64,000 bases of DNA from Botryobacter ruber (lineage in GTDB: Bacteria > Bacteroidota > Bacteroidia > Cytophagales > Hymenobacteraceae), in assembly GCF_003347595.2 (NCBI RefSeq), contig NZ_QCZK02000035.1, positions 124,001-188,000 of the forward strand, given 5' to 3'. Below the pieces are notes generated by a model. The model ran no database searches, was not told the origin of the DNA, and saw nothing but the letters and a program-made list of their open reading frames with translations. Positions 27,222-35,824 of the stretch are shown in pieces. The translations under genes were made by a program, and so were the position numbers. Each line of letters begins with the position of its first letter. The stretch's first letter is position 1.

Positions 27222-29294
27222 ATGGATATGAAGAGCTTTGTGAAGACCACGGCACTGCTGTTTTTACTGTGTGGCCTGGCATTTACCGGGAAAGCGCAAC
27301 AGCGGCCGAATATAATTGTTATCCTGGCCGACGACCTGGGCTTTTCGGATATCGGAAGCTACGGTGGCGAAGTAAAAACCCCGACGCTGGATAAGCTGGC
27401 GGAAGGGGGCGTGCGCTACAAGCAGTTCTACAACGCCGCCCGCTGCTGCCCGACCCGCGCCTCGCTCATGACCGGTTTGTATCCCCACCAGGCAGGGATG
27501 GGCTGGATGGCAGCTGCCGATCTGGGAACGCCGGCGTATGCAGGCAACCTGAACGACCAGTGTGTGACCATCGCTGAGGTAATGAAAGAGGCAGGCTACG
27601 GTACCTACATGACCGGCAAATGGCACCTGACCAACGAAAGAAAAATCAACGGCATGGTAACCGACAACTGGCCTAAGCAACGGGGCTTCGACCAGTACTT
27701 TGGTATCATCCCCGGGGGAGCCAACTACTTTACGCCCTTTATCTACAGCAACAACGAACGGTACAAAGCGCCCGATAACTTTTACCTGACCGATGCCATC
27801 AGCGACACCAGCGTGCAGTACATCGACAAGCATTTTGCTACCCGCAAAAATGATCCCCTGTTTATGTACGTAGCCTATACCGCGCCACACTGGCCGCTGC
27901 ACGCCCTGCAGAAGGACATAGACAAATACAAGGAACTCTACAAAGCCGGATGGGACAAGCTGCGCCGGCAGCGGTACGAGAAACAGAAGCAGCTGGGCCT
28001 GCTGGCTAAAAATGTACCGCTCTCGCCGCGCGATGCCGAAGTGGAAGCCTGGGAGTCGCTGCCGAAGGCAAAGCAGGACGAGATGGCCATGCGTATGGCT
28101 ATTTATGCCGCCCAGATCGATAACATGGACCAGGGCATCGGCCGCATTGTGCAGAAGCTGAAAGAGAAGAACCAACTGGACAACACGCTTATCCTGTTTA
28201 TGAGCGATAACGGCGCTTGCGCCGAGTTTATCAGCAGCGGGAAAAGCAAAGAAGTAAACGGCCAGGAAGACACTTTTGAGAGTTACCGCATCCAGTGGGC
28301 CAACCTGGGCAGCACCCCTTTTAAAGAATACAAACACTACACCTACGAAGGCGGCATTGCCTCACCGCTCATTGCACACTGGCCGGCTGGTATCGATAAA
28401 AAGCTCCACAACAAGTTCGTGAACGAATACGGGCATGTGGCCGACATCATGGCTACCTGTGTAGAGCTTGGCAAAGCCAGCTATCCACAGGTCTACAAAG
28501 GGAAAGCGATTCCGCAAATGGTAGGCAAAAGCCTGGCGCCGCACTTTAAAGGGCAGACAAACCACCGGGGCGTAATTTACTGGGAGCACGAAGCCAACAT
28601 TGCCATGCGCGACGGCAAATGGAAACTGGTAGCCAAGACGGCAGAAGATGCGGAACTCTCCAAAAACAGCCTGGAGCTGTTTGACATGGATGCCGACCCT
28701 TCTGAAATGAACAACCTGGCAGCTAAATACCCGGACCGGGTAAACTCCATGTACGAAGCATGGCATAAGTGGGCCGAAAGCATAGGTGCTTTCCCGATGG
28801 ATACCCGCAAGTACAACGTGCGCATGGAAGTTTATAAAAGGAGCATCAACGGCAGCTTCGACGACAAACTGGGGGGCTGGAATGTAAAGCAGGCCCAGGG
28901 CGTAAAAGGCAGCGTAGAACTGGACCCAAGTGGTAAAATGAGCGGAAAGAATGCCGTAAAAGTTACCATGCTTAAACCCGGAGACAAACCCAATGCCCTG
29001 GCCATGATCTGGAATTTTAAAGCGGATGCAGGGCAGGAGTATGTCGTCAGGCTGAACTCAAAAGCGAACAAAAACACCTCCTTCTTCCTGCGGCTCGAAA
29101 AACCGGACGGAAAGGCTGATAAAGTGGTGGACGAAGAAATACACACTTCTGCAAAAGGAGCGCTTGCCTCTTCCAAACCTTTCAGGATACCGGGAAACGG
29201 TCCTTACCAGTTAGCGCTCTATTTTGGTAAGCTAAACCCTGGCGACGAGGTATGGATTGATGATGTAGAACTTGTTCCCGTAAAAAATAACTGA
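27222..29294 (+). CDS. Arylsulfatase, S1 family (CCPTR type), with C-terminal carbohydrate-binding-like domain
   Basis: Start 27222 (or 27228) is preferred to the ATG at 27183, which lies in an intergenic repeat; it gives a signal peptide ending TGKAQ and 690 residues. The metal block is NIIVILADDLGFSDIGSYGG and the formylglycine site RCCPTRASLMTG (Cys75). TGKWHL, LFMYVAYTAPHWPLHA and DNTLILFMSDNGA follow, as in the paralogs at 4718 and 7969. Unlike them it has about 145 extra C-terminal residues (GSFDDKLGGWNVKQAQGVKG to DEVWIDDVELVPV), a jelly-roll of the CBM4/9/16 kind, which probably holds the enzyme on its glycan. The phosphodiesterase gene starts five bases after its stop. Confidence 0.93.
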   Translation: MDMKSFVKTTALLFLLCGLAFTGKAQQRPNIIVILADDLGFSDIGSYGGEVKTPTLDKLAEGGVRYKQFYNAARCCPTRASLMTGLYPHQAGMGWMAAADLGTPAYAGNLNDQCVTIAEVMKEAGYGTYMTGKWHLTNERKINGMVTDNWPKQRGFDQYFGIIPGGANYFTPFIYSNNERYKAPDNFYLTDAISDTSVQYIDKHFATRKNDPLFMYVAYTAPHWPLHALQKDIDKYKELYKAGWDKLRRQRYEKQKQLGLLAKNVPLSPRDAEVEAWESLPKAKQDEMAMRMAIYAAQIDNMDQGIGRIVQKLKEKNQLDNTLILFMSDNGACAEFISSGKSKEVNGQEDTFESYRIQWANLGSTPFKEYKHYTYEGGIASPLIAHWPAGIDKKLHNKFVNEYGHVADIMATCVELGKASYPQVYKGKAIPQMVGKSLAPHFKGQTNHRGVIYWEHEANIAMRDGKWKLVAKTAEDAELSKNSLELFDMDADPSEMNNLAAKYPDRVNSMYEAWHKWAESIGAFPMDTRKYNVRMEVYKRSINGSFDDKLGGWNVKQAQGVKGSVELDPSGKMSGKNAVKVTMLKPGDKPNALAMIWNFKADAGQEYVVRLNSKANKNTSFFLRLEKPDGKADKVVDEEIHTSAKGALASSKPFRIPGNGPYQLALYFGKLNPGDEVWIDDVELVPVKNN

Positions 29295-29299
29295 TTTAT

Positions 29300-30622
29300 A
29301 TGAAACGAATTTACTTAGCTGTTGTCCTGTACCTGGTTTTTGGAGCGTCTGCTTTCAGCCAGTCGGCAAAACATGTAATCCTGATCAGCATCGATGGGTT
29401 TCGTCCTGATTTTTACAGGGATAGTTCGTGGCCTGCGCCAAACCTGCAAAAGTTATTAGCCGAGGGTGTTTATGCCGAAGGCGTGAACAGTGTGTTTCCG
29501 TCGGTCACTTACCCTTCGCATACCACCCTGGTAACAGGTGCGCTGCCTGCACGCCATGGCGTTTACTACAATTCGCCTTATGGAGCAGCTAAAGGGCAGT
29601 GGTACTGGGAGAGCAACTATATCAAAACACCTACGCTCTGGGATGCCGTTAAAAAAGCCGGGATGAAATCGGGCTCTATTATGTGGCCCGTAACCGTAGG
29701 TGCCCCGATCGATTTTAATTTCCCGGTGCGCCGGGCAGATGAAGATGAGCAGACAGACCAGCTGAGTATTACACGTCCGCTTGTTTCGCCGGCCACCTTA
29801 CTGGATGATATCGAAAAGGCCACCAACACGAAGTTCAAAAGATCCGATTTCAACCACGACAATTTAGACAGGACCGTTGGCCGGATGGCGAACCATATTA
29901 TTGCCACCCAGAAACCCAACCTGATGGCTATTCACTTCCTGTCGATGGACCATGCCGGGCACAGTTATGGCAGAGATGGAAACCATATCCGGGAGTCGCT
30001 GGTGCTGGTCGACAGCCTGGTGGGGGCAGTGCTGAAAACGGTTGAGAAAGCCGGTATTAAAAACCAGACGGCCATCATTATTACCGGCGACCACGGCATG
30101 GTTACCAGAACCACGAGCCTTTCGCCGAACGTCTGGCTGGCACAAAACGGCTTACTCGGTAACAACGGCTGGAAAGCAAAATTTCATCCGGCGGGCGGTG
30201 CTGCTTTCCTGTACCTGAAAGACAAAAACGATACTGAAACACTGCGGAAAGTACAGCAGCTGCTGGCAAATTTACCCGCCCATCAGAAGAAGCTGTTCCG
30301 GGTGGTAGACCGGAAAGAAATGGATGCCGTTGGTGCCAATCCGGAGCCAGTGCTGGCGCTGGCCTTTGCAAAAGGGGTAGCCTATGGCGGGGCACAGGAA
30401 GGGGAAGCCGTAAAGCCCGCCAAGAAAGGCGGTACCCACGGGTACTTCCCGGATTTTCAGGAAATCAGGACCGGGTTTATCGCAACAGGTGCCGGTATAA
30501 ACAAAGGCGTTGTTATCAAACAGATGGGGGTACAGGATGTTGCGCCTGTGGTTGCCCGGTTGTTGGGCCTTGATTTTAAGGCACCGGACGGCACCCTGCA
30601 CAGCGCAATACTCCGGAAGTAA
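29300..30622 (+). CDS. Alkaline phosphatase-superfamily phosphodiesterase (nucleotide pyrophosphatase/phosphodiesterase type)
   Basis: The 440-residue exported protein (signal to SAFSQ) has the NPP-type active site. Metal-binding Asp32 lies in ILISIDGFRPDFY, the nucleophile Thr70 in VFPSVTYPSHTTLVTG. MAIHFLSMDHAGHSYG and AIIITGDHGMVTRTT supply the other metal ligands, and KGGTHGYFPDF the last His. There is no sulfatase Cys motif. NPP enzymes hydrolyse phosphodiesters such as nucleotides or phosphodiester-linked headgroups. Within an operon of sulfatases and glycosidases it may remove phosphodiester substituents from the glycan, which would fit the phosphodiester glycosidase at 33011. That link is inference. 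Confidence 0.9.
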   Translation: MKRIYLAVVLYLVFGASAFSQSAKHVILISIDGFRPDFYRDSSWPAPNLQKLLAEGVYAEGVNSVFPSVTYPSHTTLVTGALPARHGVYYNSPYGAAKGQWYWESNYIKTPTLWDAVKKAGMKSGSIMWPVTVGAPIDFNFPVRRADEDEQTDQLSITRPLVSPATLLDDIEKATNTKFKRSDFNHDNLDRTVGRMANHIIATQKPNLMAIHFLSMDHAGHSYGRDGNHIRESLVLVDSLVGAVLKTVEKAGIKNQTAIIITGDHGMVTRTTSLSPNVWLAQNGLLGNNGWKAKFHPAGGAAFLYLKDKNDTETLRKVQQLLANLPAHQKKLFRVVDRKEMDAVGANPEPVLALAFAKGVAYGGAQEGEAVKPAKKGGTHGYFPDFQEIRTGFIATGAGINKGVVIKQMGVQDVAPVVARLLGLDFKAPDGTLHSAILRK

Positions 30623-30668
30623 ACCGAAAAGCATTTGAATTTCTCCTATTTTAACCATACTACCTTTA

Positions 30669-32642
30669 ATGAAAAAAGTACTATTAGCAGGCGTGCTGGT
30701 TACATCCGCCATTTTTGCTTCGTTTACGGCCGAAATGAAGCCTGCCGGTCCAAAAAGTTTAAAGCTGCTCCCCCTGAGCGAAGTAAAGCCCGAAGGCTGG
30801 ATTAAGAACCTGATGCTCCGCGACATGAAGCAGGGTTACCTCTCTATCCTGGAAGAAACGCAGCCAACGCTGAAGCACAATGTGTTTGGGCCTGCTAAAG
30901 TATCGAACATGCGCATCGACAAGAACGGCGACTACACCATCCGGAAAGAAACCTGGTGGTGGGGCGAGCATGAAGGCTACTGGGCCGACCTGATTATCCG
31001 GAACGGGTTCCTGACCGGTGACCAGGAACTGATACACAAAGCCGACTCTATTGTAAACCACGTACTGAAACACCAGGAGGCGGATGGCTATATCGGTATC
31101 TATCAGAAAGACATCCGACTGAACAAGCTCAAAGGCGAAAACGGGGAGCTGTGGGCACAGAGCAGAATGCTGGGGGCGCTGCTGGCTTACTACGAATTTA
31201 CCGGAAAGCGGGAAGTGCTGCAGGCTGTGGAAAGGGCTGTGCAACTAACCATGGCGCATTATGGCCCCGGCAAAGCATCGTATTTTAAAGCGCCTAAAAG
31301 CAATGGTGGCGGCACCTCGCACGGCCTCATGTTTTTAGAGACCCTGGAGATGCTGCACCGCTATACAGGCAACCAGACTTATGCCGACTTTGGCCTCTGG
31401 CTCTACAACGACTACTCCACCAGCAAAATCACCAACAACAAAGACAACCAGATGGCCAAGCTCCTGAACCGGGACCAGTTGTTTATAGAGCATGGCGTGC
31501 ATATTGTTGAAGGAAACCGCACGGTGCTCTGGCTGGCAACCCTTACCAAAGACCCGAAATTCCAGACTGCCTTTAACAACATCTTTTACAAGATGAACGC
31601 CTCTACAGTGCCCAGTGGCGCTTTGGTGAGCGATGAGCTGGTAGAAGAACGTGCCGGTAACCCGGACCTGCACTACGAGTTCTGCACCATGACCGAGCGG
31701 GTAATCAGTTCGTTCTCAGGCCTGCAGAAATCGGGCAACGCTGCCCTGGCCGATGAGATCGAGAATGTGGTTTTCAATGCAAGTCAGGGTGCCCGCCTGG
31801 CAGATATGTCGGCGCTGTCGTATTGTTCTATGGACAACCGCAAAGAAGCCTATCCTAAAAACGATAACTTCCGGTTCCAGTATTCGGCCAACCACAACCC
31901 GGCCTGCTGCAACCTGAGCGCGGGCAAACTGTACCCCTACTTCGTGAGCAACCTCTGGATGAAAACCCAGGACGAAAAAGGACTGGTAGCTACCGCCTTC
32001 GGACCATCTTCCGTGTCTACTGCTATCAACGGTGCCAACGTAACTATCAACGAAGTAACGGAATATCCTTTCGAAAACCAGGTAACCTTTAAAATTACCA
32101 CAGACAAACCAGCCGAATTTTCGGTGCTGTTCCGCAAACCAAAATGGGCAACAAAGACTAATGTGAATGCCCGTAAGGCTACAACAAAGTTTGAAGACGG
32201 CTATTACGTAGTTACGGGTAAATGGAAAACAGGCGACAAAATAACGGTAACCTTCGACAGCAAAGTAGAAGCGCTGAAGGCCGTAAACGGTGAATCGTAC
32301 GTACAGAACGGCCCGCTGCTCTACAGCCTGCCCATACAGGAGCGCCGCGATACCGTGAAGACGTTTAAGCCAGGGTTTTATGCCTTTAACATGTTTCCGC
32401 AGAACCCGGAGCAGGCCAGCCAGATTTTTGAGAAGTACAAGCTGGTGCTGAAACCCGGAGCTAAAAATTCAGGCATGTCGGTGTCCCGTAACCGGGCAGC
32501 CAACAAGGCTTATCCATGGGATGTGCCCTACAGTTTCCTGACTGCCACGTTTGAGGTAGATGGCAAAGAGAAAACCGAGAAGTTGTACCCGCTTGGCTCT
32601 ACAACGCTCCGAAAACTCACTTTCCCGGTAAAAGGAAGCTAA
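30669..32642 (+). CDS. GH127-like glycoside hydrolase (beta-L-arabinofuranosidase superfamily, DUF1680)
   Basis: The 657-residue exported protein has an alpha/alpha barrel core (GGGTSHGLMFLETLEMLHRYT) and C-terminal beta-sandwiches. The zinc/cysteine site of the GH127 family is intact: Glu337 and Cys339 in YEFCTMTER and Cys413/Cys414 in NPACCNLSAGKLYP. These line up within a few residues of the Glu338, Cys340, Cys417, Cys418 site I recall for bifidobacterial HypBA1. Activities in this superfamily include beta-L-arabinofuranosidase and anhydrogalactosidase, so the sugar cannot be fixed. A close paralog lies at 48440. This is the last gene of the operon, followed by a terminator at 32684. Confidence 0.88.
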   Translation: MKKVLLAGVLVTSAIFASFTAEMKPAGPKSLKLLPLSEVKPEGWIKNLMLRDMKQGYLSILEETQPTLKHNVFGPAKVSNMRIDKNGDYTIRKETWWWGEHEGYWADLIIRNGFLTGDQELIHKADSIVNHVLKHQEADGYIGIYQKDIRLNKLKGENGELWAQSRMLGALLAYYEFTGKREVLQAVERAVQLTMAHYGPGKASYFKAPKSNGGGTSHGLMFLETLEMLHRYTGNQTYADFGLWLYNDYSTSKITNNKDNQMAKLLNRDQLFIEHGVHIVEGNRTVLWLATLTKDPKFQTAFNNIFYKMNASTVPSGALVSDELVEERAGNPDLHYEFCTMTERVISSFSGLQKSGNAALADEIENVVFNASQGARLADMSALSYCSMDNRKEAYPKNDNFRFQYSANHNPACCNLSAGKLYPYFVSNLWMKTQDEKGLVATAFGPSSVSTAINGANVTINEVTEYPFENQVTFKITTDKPAEFSVLFRKPKWATKTNVNARKATTKFEDGYYVVTGKWKTGDKITVTFDSKVEALKAVNGESYVQNGPLLYSLPIQERRDTVKTFKPGFYAFNMFPQNPEQASQIFEKYKLVLKPGAKNSGMSVSRNRAANKAYPWDVPYSFLTATFEVDGKEKTEKLYPLGSTTLRKLTFPVKGS

Positions 32643-32683
32643 GAAACTGAGCTTGTAACACGCTCTCCGGAGTATGCTTTGCT

Positions 32684-32730
32684 GCGCTTCAGGCTTGTTT
32701 ACCAAAGCAGGCCTGAAGCGCTTTTTTATT
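32684..32730 (+). terminator. Intrinsic terminator of the six-gene operon
   Basis: A 14-bp stem, GCGCTTCAGGCTTG at 32684-32697 with CAGGCCTGAAGCGC at 32708-32721, containing one G-T pair, is followed by TTTTTTATT. Strong terminator. Confidence 0.9.
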
Positions 32731-32784
32731 ATTCATAACACTGCATAAAGACCAGGCGATGGCAGCAGGCCAAGGTAAAAACAG

Positions 32785-32815
32785 TTCTGCTCCAGCCACC
32801 ACACCCTCTGCACCT
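32785..32815 (-). repeat. Interspersed intergenic motif copy
   Basis: Minus-strand copy (CTGCTCCAGCCACCACACCC on the plus strand) in the 368-base gap 32643-33010, between the terminator and the predicted operator. Confidence 0.55.
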
Positions 32816-32874
32816 CATAAGCAGCAGCAGGCACGCTTATTATGGAGATAAAGTTTCGTCAGTTTACTCATTTA

Positions 32875-32938
32875 ACTAATATGTGTTAGTTGTTTCTACA
32901 ATTGTGATAGTGGCTTATATAAGAGGAGCTTAATATTG
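32875..32938 (+). promoter_or_regulatory. Predicted operator and promoter of the phosphodiester glycosidase gene (site 3 of 5)
   Basis: The second half-site CTACAATTGTGATAG (32896) is well conserved. The first (ACTAATATGTGTTAG, 32875, 21 bp upstream) keeps only its TGTnTTAG half. The box TAATATTG begins at 32931, 35 bp after the second half-site. This supports the start at 33011 rather than 32936, which would lie about at the transcription start. Confidence 0.6.
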
Positions 32939-33010
32939 TCTGTCAACATCAGGCCGCTTGGCAGGATGATGGCTCCAATTTATGTTTCACTAAAAAACAC
33001 GCTCTTCAGC

Positions 33011-35503
33011 ATGAAAAAACGCTTACTGTTTTTTGCAGCTTTTGTCTGTAGCAGCCTTGCCTTCGGACAGGCCTTTGTGCCCGGCAACCTGGTTATCTCC
33101 CGCTACGGCGATGGCGTTACTAATTTGCCACCGCTTAATACCAACCGGGCAGTACCGGTGTTTATTGATGAATTCGATTTGACCGGTAACAAAGTGCAGT
33201 CGCTGGCGATGCCTACCACTTCTTCTTCCGAAGATGACGACGATGACAGCGGTAACCGCATCTTATCGGGTAGTATCCGGCATAAGGAAGGATTAATTAC
33301 GCTCTCGCCCAACGGCTATTTCCTGACCATGATTGGGTACAATACAAAACCTATTACAGAACCCGACTGGACAACCTACTCCAACACCACACAGCGTACC
33401 ATTGGCGTTATTACGCCCGACGGATACATCGACACCCGCACGGGAGTAAGAGCCAACCTGGCTAATCCGCGTGGTGCCATTACCCATAACGGCGCCAGTG
33501 TCTGGTACGTCGGTTCCAGTGCAGCCACCGGTATCAGGCACAAAGCAGTAGGAACCGCCGCCAAAAACGACTCCATTATTCTGAACGATGCCGCCGGCTA
33601 TAACTCCGTTTACATCTACAACGAACAACTTTACTACACTACCAGCGATGGCAGCAACGGTCCTAAAATAGGCAAAGTAGGCGAAGGCTATACCTACAGA
33701 CCCGGTAACGTAACAGCAGGTACACCGTTGCCAGGCAATCCGACTTCTGCATCGCCCGACCAGATGCTCATGCTCGACCATGACACCAGCACACCGGAAC
33801 CGGACCTGCTCTACGTAACCGACAGCGAAGAGGGCAGCCTTTATAAGTGGGTGTTCGAAGGAGGCCAGTGGGTGGCTAAAGGCGCTGTAACAGTTGCCGG
33901 TACCACTGATGATATTTTGGGCTTAACCGGAGATATTGTTGCCGGTAATGTCGTGCTGTATGCCGTTACCAGAAATGCCTTATTGAAATTTGCAGACGAA
34001 GGCGCCATTTCCACTACCTTCGATGCTGCTACCCATGCGCCAGCTGTACTGGCACAGGCACCGGCCAAAACGCAATTCAGAGGCGTAGCCTTTACCCCGG
34101 GTACGATAAAGGAGAAACCCTACGTGGATGTTTCTTCCAGGGAATTCGCTTCGCTTATCCAGCAGAAAACAAACCTGATCCGCGAAATAAAATCAAACGT
34201 AACCTACCAGCGCTATCCGGGTGTGGAAGAAACCAACCTGTCCTACATCAGCAACAGGGGCGTGCCCATTGCACTTTTCTTCCTGAAAGTAAACCTGAAC
34301 AACCCGAATGTAACTATTGAGGCCGGTACTCCTTACAACAAAAGCACCTGGGCCCGCCAGACCATCCGCGACATGATTCCTTATAAGAATGCTGCAAACG
34401 GCAAACGGCAGGTAGTGGCTGCCAGCAACGGCGACTACTATTCCTGGACAGGCGAGCCGGATGGCGTGGTGCATAAAAACGGCGAAATCATCAAAGAGTC
34501 TCCAAAAGGTAAATTCTACTTTGGTATCAAAAACGACGGCACAGCCGAGGTAGGCGACAAGCGTATTTACGATGCCACGGCTTCCGTACTCAAAGAAGCT
34601 ATTGGCGGTCGCTTTTACCTGGTGCACTACGGCGAAATAATGACCGAACACCTGATCGACCAGAGCATTGAGCCCCGCACTACCGTAGGTGTACTGAGTC
34701 CGAAGCATGTGGTGTTCATGTGGGTAGACGGACGCCGGGTAGGTCACTCTGCCGGTTTATCGCTGCGGGATATGTCTAAAATCTACCAGGCTATTGGCGC
34801 CACCGATGCTGCGAACCTCGACGGCGGCGGCTCCACTACCTTCCTGATGCGCGCCAAAGACGGCACCTACGAAACACGCAACCGCCCATCCGATAACTCC
34901 GAGCGGCCTAACGCCAACGCGCTTATGGTCATGATGAAATCGGAGATTCTGAAGGCACATGCCAGGCACTTCAGCGCTACGCCTGCCGAAAATTCAGTAA
35001 GGCTGAGCTGGACCACCGACTCCGAAGGCGACTATGCCTCTTATACCGTAGAAAGATCCAAAGACGGGAAGACGTTTGAAGAAACAGGCATTGTGATAGC
35101 ACACGACCCGGAAGCTGATGCGCCCGTGCTGTACGAAAGCTTCGACAACAACCCGCACTACGGCAGGTCCTTCTACCGCCTCCGAAAAACAGCCCATGAT
35201 GGCAGCAACGTTTACGGGAAACCGGTAATGGTAACGCTGGTAAAAGAAAACGGCGGCGTATTCGTGTACCCGAACCCGGTTAAAAACCAGGTAACACTAA
35301 CGGTTGCAGAAGAAGCAGAGAACCAGCACCTGACGCTCCGCTTGCTCGACAGTAACGGCAACACCATGTTCACGCAAAAAGGCTCGCTGGCAACTATCAA
35401 CGAGAAACTGAACAAGCGCATCAAGTCGCTGAAAGCAGGTATTTATGTGGTGAAGGTAACAGGCGAGAAACAAACCTACACCTCCCGCTTTATTAAAGAA
35501 TAA
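33011..35503 (+). CDS. Phosphodiester glycosidase family protein (NAGPA domain) with T9SS type A sorting domain
   Basis: Start 33011 is chosen because it begins a signal peptide (MKKRLLFFAAFVCSSLAFGQ). The product is 830 residues. Residues about 25-370 form a beta-propeller-like region of unknown role (LLYVTDSEEGSLYKWVFEGG). The NAGPA (DUF2233) domain spans about 430-650, with VVAASNGDYYSW, TVGVLSPKHVVFMWVDGR and the hallmark DAANLDGGGSTTFLM. The C-terminus has a fibronectin-like stretch and a type A sorting signal (VFVYPNPVKNQVTLTV to YTSRFIKE). NAGPA-type enzymes cleave sugar-1-phosphate diesters, as when GlcNAc is uncovered from GlcNAc-phospho-mannose. It probably acts on the cell surface. 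It is monocistronic, between terminators at 32684 and 35521. Confidence 0.9.
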   Translation: MKKRLLFFAAFVCSSLAFGQAFVPGNLVISRYGDGVTNLPPLNTNRAVPVFIDEFDLTGNKVQSLAMPTTSSSEDDDDDSGNRILSGSIRHKEGLITLSPNGYFLTMIGYNTKPITEPDWTTYSNTTQRTIGVITPDGYIDTRTGVRANLANPRGAITHNGASVWYVGSSAATGIRHKAVGTAAKNDSIILNDAAGYNSVYIYNEQLYYTTSDGSNGPKIGKVGEGYTYRPGNVTAGTPLPGNPTSASPDQMLMLDHDTSTPEPDLLYVTDSEEGSLYKWVFEGGQWVAKGAVTVAGTTDDILGLTGDIVAGNVVLYAVTRNALLKFADEGAISTTFDAATHAPAVLAQAPAKTQFRGVAFTPGTIKEKPYVDVSSREFASLIQQKTNLIREIKSNVTYQRYPGVEETNLSYISNRGVPIALFFLKVNLNNPNVTIEAGTPYNKSTWARQTIRDMIPYKNAANGKRQVVAASNGDYYSWTGEPDGVVHKNGEIIKESPKGKFYFGIKNDGTAEVGDKRIYDATASVLKEAIGGRFYLVHYGEIMTEHLIDQSIEPRTTVGVLSPKHVVFMWVDGRRVGHSAGLSLRDMSKIYQAIGATDAANLDGGGSTTFLMRAKDGTYETRNRPSDNSERPNANALMVMMKSEILKAHARHFSATPAENSVRLSWTTDSEGDYASYTVERSKDGKTFEETGIVIAHDPEADAPVLYESFDNNPHYGRSFYRLRKTAHDGSNVYGKPVMVTLVKENGGVFVYPNPVKNQVTLTVAEEAENQHLTLRLLDSNGNTMFTQKGSLATINEKLNKRIKSLKAGIYVVKVTGEKQTYTSRFIKE

Positions 35504-35520
35504 GCTGGGATTGATTTTTA

Positions 35521-35564
35521 CAGCAGCACCTCCGGAGGACGTTCTTCCGGAGGTACTGCTGTTT
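35521..35564 (+). terminator. Intrinsic terminator of the phosphodiester glycosidase gene
   Basis: Arms CAGCAGCACCTCCGG (35521-35535) and CCGGAGGTACTGCTG (35547-35561) pair with one mismatch, followed by TTTTGTTTG. Confidence 0.85.
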
Positions 35565-35604
35565 TGTTTGCAGGGACTGTCCCTACCATAACTGCTTATT
35601 TCTT

Positions 35605-35636
35605 TTCTGCACCTGTCACCACAGCCTCTGCTCCTC
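35605..35636 (-). repeat. Interspersed intergenic motif copy
   Basis: Minus-strand copy (CTGCACCTGTCACCACAGCC on the plus strand), in the 321-base gap 35504-35824 between the terminator and the predicted operator. Confidence 0.6.
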
Positions 35637-35685
35637 CTGTAAACCGGCTGCATACCCTTCACCTGCACTGCAATTTTACAGGACG

Positions 35686-35749
35686 CTACAATTGTCTTAG
35701 GAATAGCCACAATCGTGATAAGCCGCCGGTACCGATTCCGCTATTTTTG
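35686..35749 (+). promoter_or_regulatory. Predicted operator and promoter of the oxidoreductase/sulfatase unit (site 4 of 5)
   Basis: Half-sites CTACAATTGTCTTAG (35686) and CCACAATCGTGATAAG (35707) are 21 bp apart. TATTTTTG, a full match to TAnnTTTG, begins at 35742, 35 bp after the second. This is the best example of the shared pattern. The gene starts at 35825. Confidence 0.78.
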
Positions 35750-35824
35750 ATAGAGCTGCTGTAACAGCTTGTCTGGTAGCTACAGCCATCCACATCGAGA
35801 ACAGAAGTTTAGGAACAACCAACA

